From Grammothele lineata (taxonomy: Eukaryota; Basidiomycota; Agaricomycetes; Polyporales; Polyporaceae): 64,000 nt of DNA. The notes beneath the pieces are model-generated. The model was not told where the DNA came from, ran no database searches, and worked only from the letters and a program-made list of their open reading frames with translations. Shown here in pieces: positions 60,208 to 64,000 of this stretch. Location: positions 558,001 through 622,000 of the forward strand of contig NDFF03000033.1 of NCBI GenBank assembly GCA_002150815.3, in the 5' to 3' direction. How positions within the stretch are numbered: the first letter of the stretch is position 1; every line of letters starts with the position of its first letter. The translations under genes were made by a program, and so were the position numbers.

Positions 60208-61995
60208 CTACAGATAGACTCTCCTCAAGTCAGCTGCACCCGTTATGCGCTTGCAAATGGGACACAGTTTGGTGGATCCCAAACATCGTAACCAGCATTC
60301 GCGGCAGCATGTATGCCAGCAGCCAGTTGAGACTGTGGGTTCGGTGTACGGGTCGAGGCAGATGCGGCATAAGAGCGATGTGGACGAGGAGACCTTGGTG
60401 GATTCCTGTACATTGTCACACGTTAGAGCCTGTGAACGTTGAATGCATAGATATGACTTACTAGAAGCCGGACCTTGCTCTCCAGAGCACGTACGAGTGC
60501 ATTCTGGTCATTAGCTCTCCGCGCAAGTTCTACAGCGAGGTCGGCTTGATCTGCGTCTCCTATTCCCATCACCTCATCCATAGTCTGCTTCACCTCTCCG
60601 GTTGGCTGCCGCAGAACTTTCCCCTCAGCGACAAGGTCCCTCAAGGTTTTGCCTTTCTTGGGGTCCCTCTGAATGCCGCTTCCTGAAGCCACTCCAGAGT
60701 CGGCTGCATCGTCGGCATCGATGTCAACATCTGTATCTGTATCCGAGTGCGTGCCGCCAATGAGTGGAGGCTCCATAGGTGGTGCAAGGACGTCTTGTTC
60801 GGTAAATTGAGGTGCACCAAACGCAGCTTCGTCTTCGCCATCGACGTCGATCTCATCGTCGACATCCTGGTCATTCCGGTTGCGAATGTCAAAGCCAGTA
60901 CCTGAACACCTCCCTCCTTTAGCTCTACCACAAAGCGGGAACTGTATATGTCGCGACGCACCTCGAAAACTCACGCCCTCCATGACCCCGCCCATCCCAC
61001 CGTCGTCCCCCTCCAAGTCCACGTCCCAATCCACGTCTCCATCTACGTCCGCGCTCCCTCTCCTCCCCCTATTCCCTTCCCACTCGGCCGTGATCCTCAT
61101 GTGCGCCAAGCACGAGTCCACATGGGCCTCGACAACGTCCACGTCCCCCCTGACGAATTTCGCGCACACCGGGCACACCATGCCCTCCCCCTCTCCGTCG
61201 GCCCTCCCCGCGCCGCCCGCATACCACGGTGAGTCCTCGTCCTCGCGCGCGAGGTCGCGGAGCCGCGCGTGCCTCTGCTTCCGCCGCCGCTTGAGTGTGC
61301 GCAGGGTCTTCGTCGTCTGCTCGAGCGAAAGCTCGTCCGCGAGCGCAAGGCCGGAGGATGAGGAGGACGCCCCTGGACGAAGACTACGTCGCGCCTTGAG
61401 CGCTGAGCGGCGGGTGCGTGCGGTGAACCTGCCGTGCCAGGCCGTCGCGCGGTCAGCATTATAAGTCATGTCAAGCAATAACGAAAGGTAGGCGCGGGGC
61501 AAGCGGGGGCAAAGGCGAGAAAGGGTTGGAAGACACGCACCCATCGTCCGGCTCAGCCTCACCCAGCACCTCCGTCGAGCCTATACATCCAATGATCTCC
61601 GCCAACCTCTCCGACTCGAGCTCGGCATGCTTCCCCAGCAGCCGCAGTGGAATGGGCTCGTCGCACACGGGACAATTCCGCGTCTCCGCGCGTTTGGCTG
61701 TAGGCGCAACGTTCAGATCAAGCCCTCGCCACAGTCGCCACATGAATAGTGGGCGCGTGCGAGCGCCGTAGCAAAAGCACATACGTTTCTTTATCGGCGC
61801 CGTGGCGGGCTGCTTCTCGCGAGCTCTTGCAGACCTAGTAGGCTCAGGCGTAGTGGACGACGACGCGCCGCTGGCTGGTTCTCCATCGCTCATTGTCTCC
61901 TCCGCCGCGCGCTTCTTCCCTCTGACAGCAGGGAGCAGAAACATAAGTGAGGTGATCGAACATTCTTGGAGGTGGACGCACTTGCGGGCAGACAT
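60208..61995 (-). CDS. RNF220-like E3 ubiquitin ligase, C-terminal RING
   Basis: About five exons; the first is 61995-61982. N-terminus is basic and Ser/Thr-rich (KGKKRAAEE). A CPVC finger, CPVCDEPIPLRLLGKHAELE, and a second, CPVCAKFVRGDVDVVEAHVDSC, match the paired N-terminal fingers of RNF220. A middle acidic, Gly/Asp-rich stretch (DVDWDVDLEGDD, DTDTDVDIDADD) is probably disordered. The C-terminus is a RING: CRICLDPYTEPTVSTGCWHTCC, CWLRCL, KLCPICKRIT. All eight metal ligands are present. Role: ubiquitin ligase, likely nuclear by homology; targets unknown. One 60-base intron (61981-61922) has no stop. Confidence 0.9.
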
Positions 61996-62457
61996 CTCAC
62001 GGAAGTAGTCCAGGTATTATCGTTGAACGGCACCGTATCTTCTCCTGGGAAAAGCGACCGGGAAAGGTGCAAGGGATGGGATGGATTGGATTTCGACGAA
62101 GTGGATGTCGCGCCCTCGCGCGTTCAGTACAACCCGCGTATACGTCATGTGATTGCTCTGCCGGCACTCGGTTCCGGTTCCGAACGGTGATGATGAAATC
62201 ATTCAGCCATTTGAAGAGCGGAAAACATGATCGCTTCGGACTCTAAGAGAAACGGCTTGACGGATAGATTCCATTGATTTCCATGCATACAACATGCTGT
62301 TATACATCTTTACAGGAAAAATCCACAACATCGACGACGAGCCCGCGGACTACCATCGGCGCGACTGTACAGAGGATAGAGGCCGAACAATTGTTCCCGC
62401 ATAGTCGTGTGCTTTCGTTCAGCGCATACTGTTTTACAGTCCAAAAGCACGACCATC
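61996..62457. other. Intergenic, RING-gene promoter / GMC 3' end
   Basis: 462 bases between two minus-strand genes. No coding region supported. Confidence 0.5.
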
Positions 62458-64000
62458 TCACAGCTTGAACTTGCCTTTGATGATATCAGAAGCTACAGGG
62501 TCGTTAGTAATTATGATTCTGTTTTGCAATGAAGTGCTACAAACCTTGTTCGGCCATGCCGTAGACGACCGCTGTAAAGACATCACTTTCAGGACCGTAT
62601 TTTCAATAACACCAAGGGATGCGGCATACTCTGGGTGTGGGCAGCGATATGCAGCGGCAGAACGGACAAATCCACAACTCGAAGATTCTGCGTTCCATAT
62701 ACCTAGACGGGTCACGAAACGTCAGCGGAAACACATTCATAACGAGGTTGTTCGCACCTTCAACTCGGGATCGACCACACCACCATTCGCCTTCGGTAGC
62801 ATAGAACAGGAGCTCGCCGTGTCTATTCAGAAACAGATGTAGGTTATGTCGTGTTAGCTGAGAGCGAGGACAACTCACGCCAGGTTGTCGTCATAGTCTG
62901 CTTCATCCAATCTACACAATATATAAGCATGATGGTCACAAGCACCATGGGAAGATTACCACTCACCGACGATCTGTTCGTCAGTCTGGATTTCGGGGCC
63001 AGGGTTCAACTCCTTCGCTGTTGAAAACGATTGATCAAATTTTGGCCTAACAGGCCTAGGGGCGTCTGTGACTGACTGATCATGTCCTTCAAGGGGGCTG
63101 TGGTTCCCAAACGCCTCGCGAACTTCACCATCTCGAGCCACACCTGCAAATCTGTACAATGTATGAGTTCATGGAGGAGAGGAGCCCATAACAGTTCTCG
63201 AGGCGTACCAACTTCCTCTTCAAAGTAGTGGGGATCAAACTCAGAGTCAACGGCAGGATCCTTGGACGCCGCGTGCTGTATACGTTTGTGGCGTGTTTGT
63301 CAAGATTCCACTTTAGACTTGATTGCAGGACTTACGATGGTACCCCTGGACATGAGATGGTTCATAGCAACGTAGAAGCTGAGGTAGCGCTTGCCCTTCT
63401 CCGGCGGATCTGAGACCATCATTTAAGAGTGCATAGTGACTTTCTGATCGCTATAACTTACTAGGACGCGAGACCATTGCGGGGAAAGAGATGTATTCAC
63501 ACCCCACCCCGTTCTGGAGTCGTTGTAGACCCATTTTGTATTGCTCCAGTAGGCCAGGGGGATAGCTGTTAGCGTTCTTGGTAATTTTGTCTTCCGCAGC
63601 TTTGATGATGTCGTTTGCCTTCGGGGAAATTTCTCCCAAGGTAGCAAACGTAAACCCAATGACACCGGCGGCAAAAAGGCCCTCTCCCTTCGCGCTGCAA
63701 ATGTTTTATTGATCCATAATCAGGATTTGACGTTCAGACCTGTTTGACTTACTGAAGTTCAAGGTGCTTTGCGGCAACTTCGGGATCAGCCAAGCAGTCG
63801 AGCGTTAGATACTCCACATCATCTCGGAGTTCTGGGAACGGATGTTAGCATTGATTGGGGTAACTGATGCTCTCAGACGCATACCGAAGCTAACCGTCGT
63901 GATGACGTGGTCTTGAGCGTTGGTGCCAACGCCTGGAAGGTCAACCTTAGACTGAATTCCAATTTTACGGAGAATGTTAGGGTTGCCGATGCCAGAGAGT
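62458..64000 (-). CDS. GMC oxidoreductase (AA3_2-like), 5' end outside window
   Basis: Partial: the gene enters from beyond 64000 and ends at 62458, with many small introns. Seen from the right edge: LSGIGNPNILRKIGI, VDLPGVGTNAQDHV (GMC signature 2 region), ELRDDVEYLTLDCLADPE, SRPS, then the catalytic area TWHTASSCSMLPKANGGVVDPELKV, YGTQNLRVVDLSVLP and LHIAAHTQTVVYGMAEQASDIIKGKFKL. The two catalytic His residues (in TWHTA and AAHTQ) are both present, so it should be active. Known: AA3_2 enzymes include aryl-alcohol oxidase and glucose dehydrogenase, which feed hydrogen peroxide or electrons to lignin-degrading systems. The FAD-binding N-terminus and any signal peptide lie outside the window, so substrate cannot be told. 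Confidence 0.92.

Overview
This window is nuclear DNA of a filamentous basidiomycete, most likely a wood-decay agaricomycete (Polyporales-like). The reasons are: dense protein genes on both strands, nearly all cut by GT-AG introns of about 48-80 bases; proteins matching known agaricomycete families (HET protein, AA3_2-type GMC oxidoreductase, Ser/Pro-rich membrane proteins); and a eukaryotic tRNA-Tyr(GTA) with an intron. I see no operons, CRISPR arrays or bacterial features. Exon joins were worked out by reading frame and splice sites; joins quoted with base counts close in frame.

Layout. 0-7.2 kb: a C9orf78/Tls1-like splicing factor, a HET-domain protein, tRNA-Tyr, a 906-base foldback element with terminal inverted repeats of about 290 bases, and an unrecognised disordered protein. 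7.7-19.3 kb: TFIIB, ribosome-biogenesis factor Rrs1, the TOR/PP2A regulator Tip41, dynein light intermediate chain, a Btz-domain (exon-junction) protein and an epoxide-hydrolase-like enzyme. 19.3-22.0 kb: a gene-poor stretch. 22.0-32.1 kb: a single-pass ectodomain protein, the THO subunit Tex1/THOC3, a 1226-residue seven-segment membrane protein, and complex I subunit NDUFB9. 32.6-41.5 kb: lipin (Pah1), Pol I factor RRN3 and a nucleoside hydrolase. 41.7-53.1 kb: a Diaphanous-type formin, MCM6 and a Tyr/Ser phosphatase. 53.4-64 kb: VAC14, UreF, eIF3f, TOM7, an RNF220-like RING ligase, and the 3' half of a GMC oxidoreductase running off the right edge.

Most genes are single-copy housekeeping genes, often in divergent pairs with 145-530 bases between start codons (TIP41/DLIC, 7TM/NDUFB9, RRN3/nucleoside hydrolase, MCM6/phosphatase, VAC14/UreF, eIF3f/TOM7). 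They do not form one pathway. RNA metabolism and gene expression recur (Tls1-like, TFIIB, Rrs1, Btz, Tex1, RRN3, eIF3f), as do TOR/lipid/endosome functions (Tip41, lipin, VAC14) and cytoskeleton (DLIC, formin).

The least ordinary items are the seven-segment protein with GPCR-like topology, the young-looking foldback element 47 bases from the 5' end of tRNA-Tyr, frequent AAG 3' splice sites, very small exons (4, 11, 16, 21 and 33 bases), and the unexplained 2.7 kb region. I see no convincing new multi-gene system.
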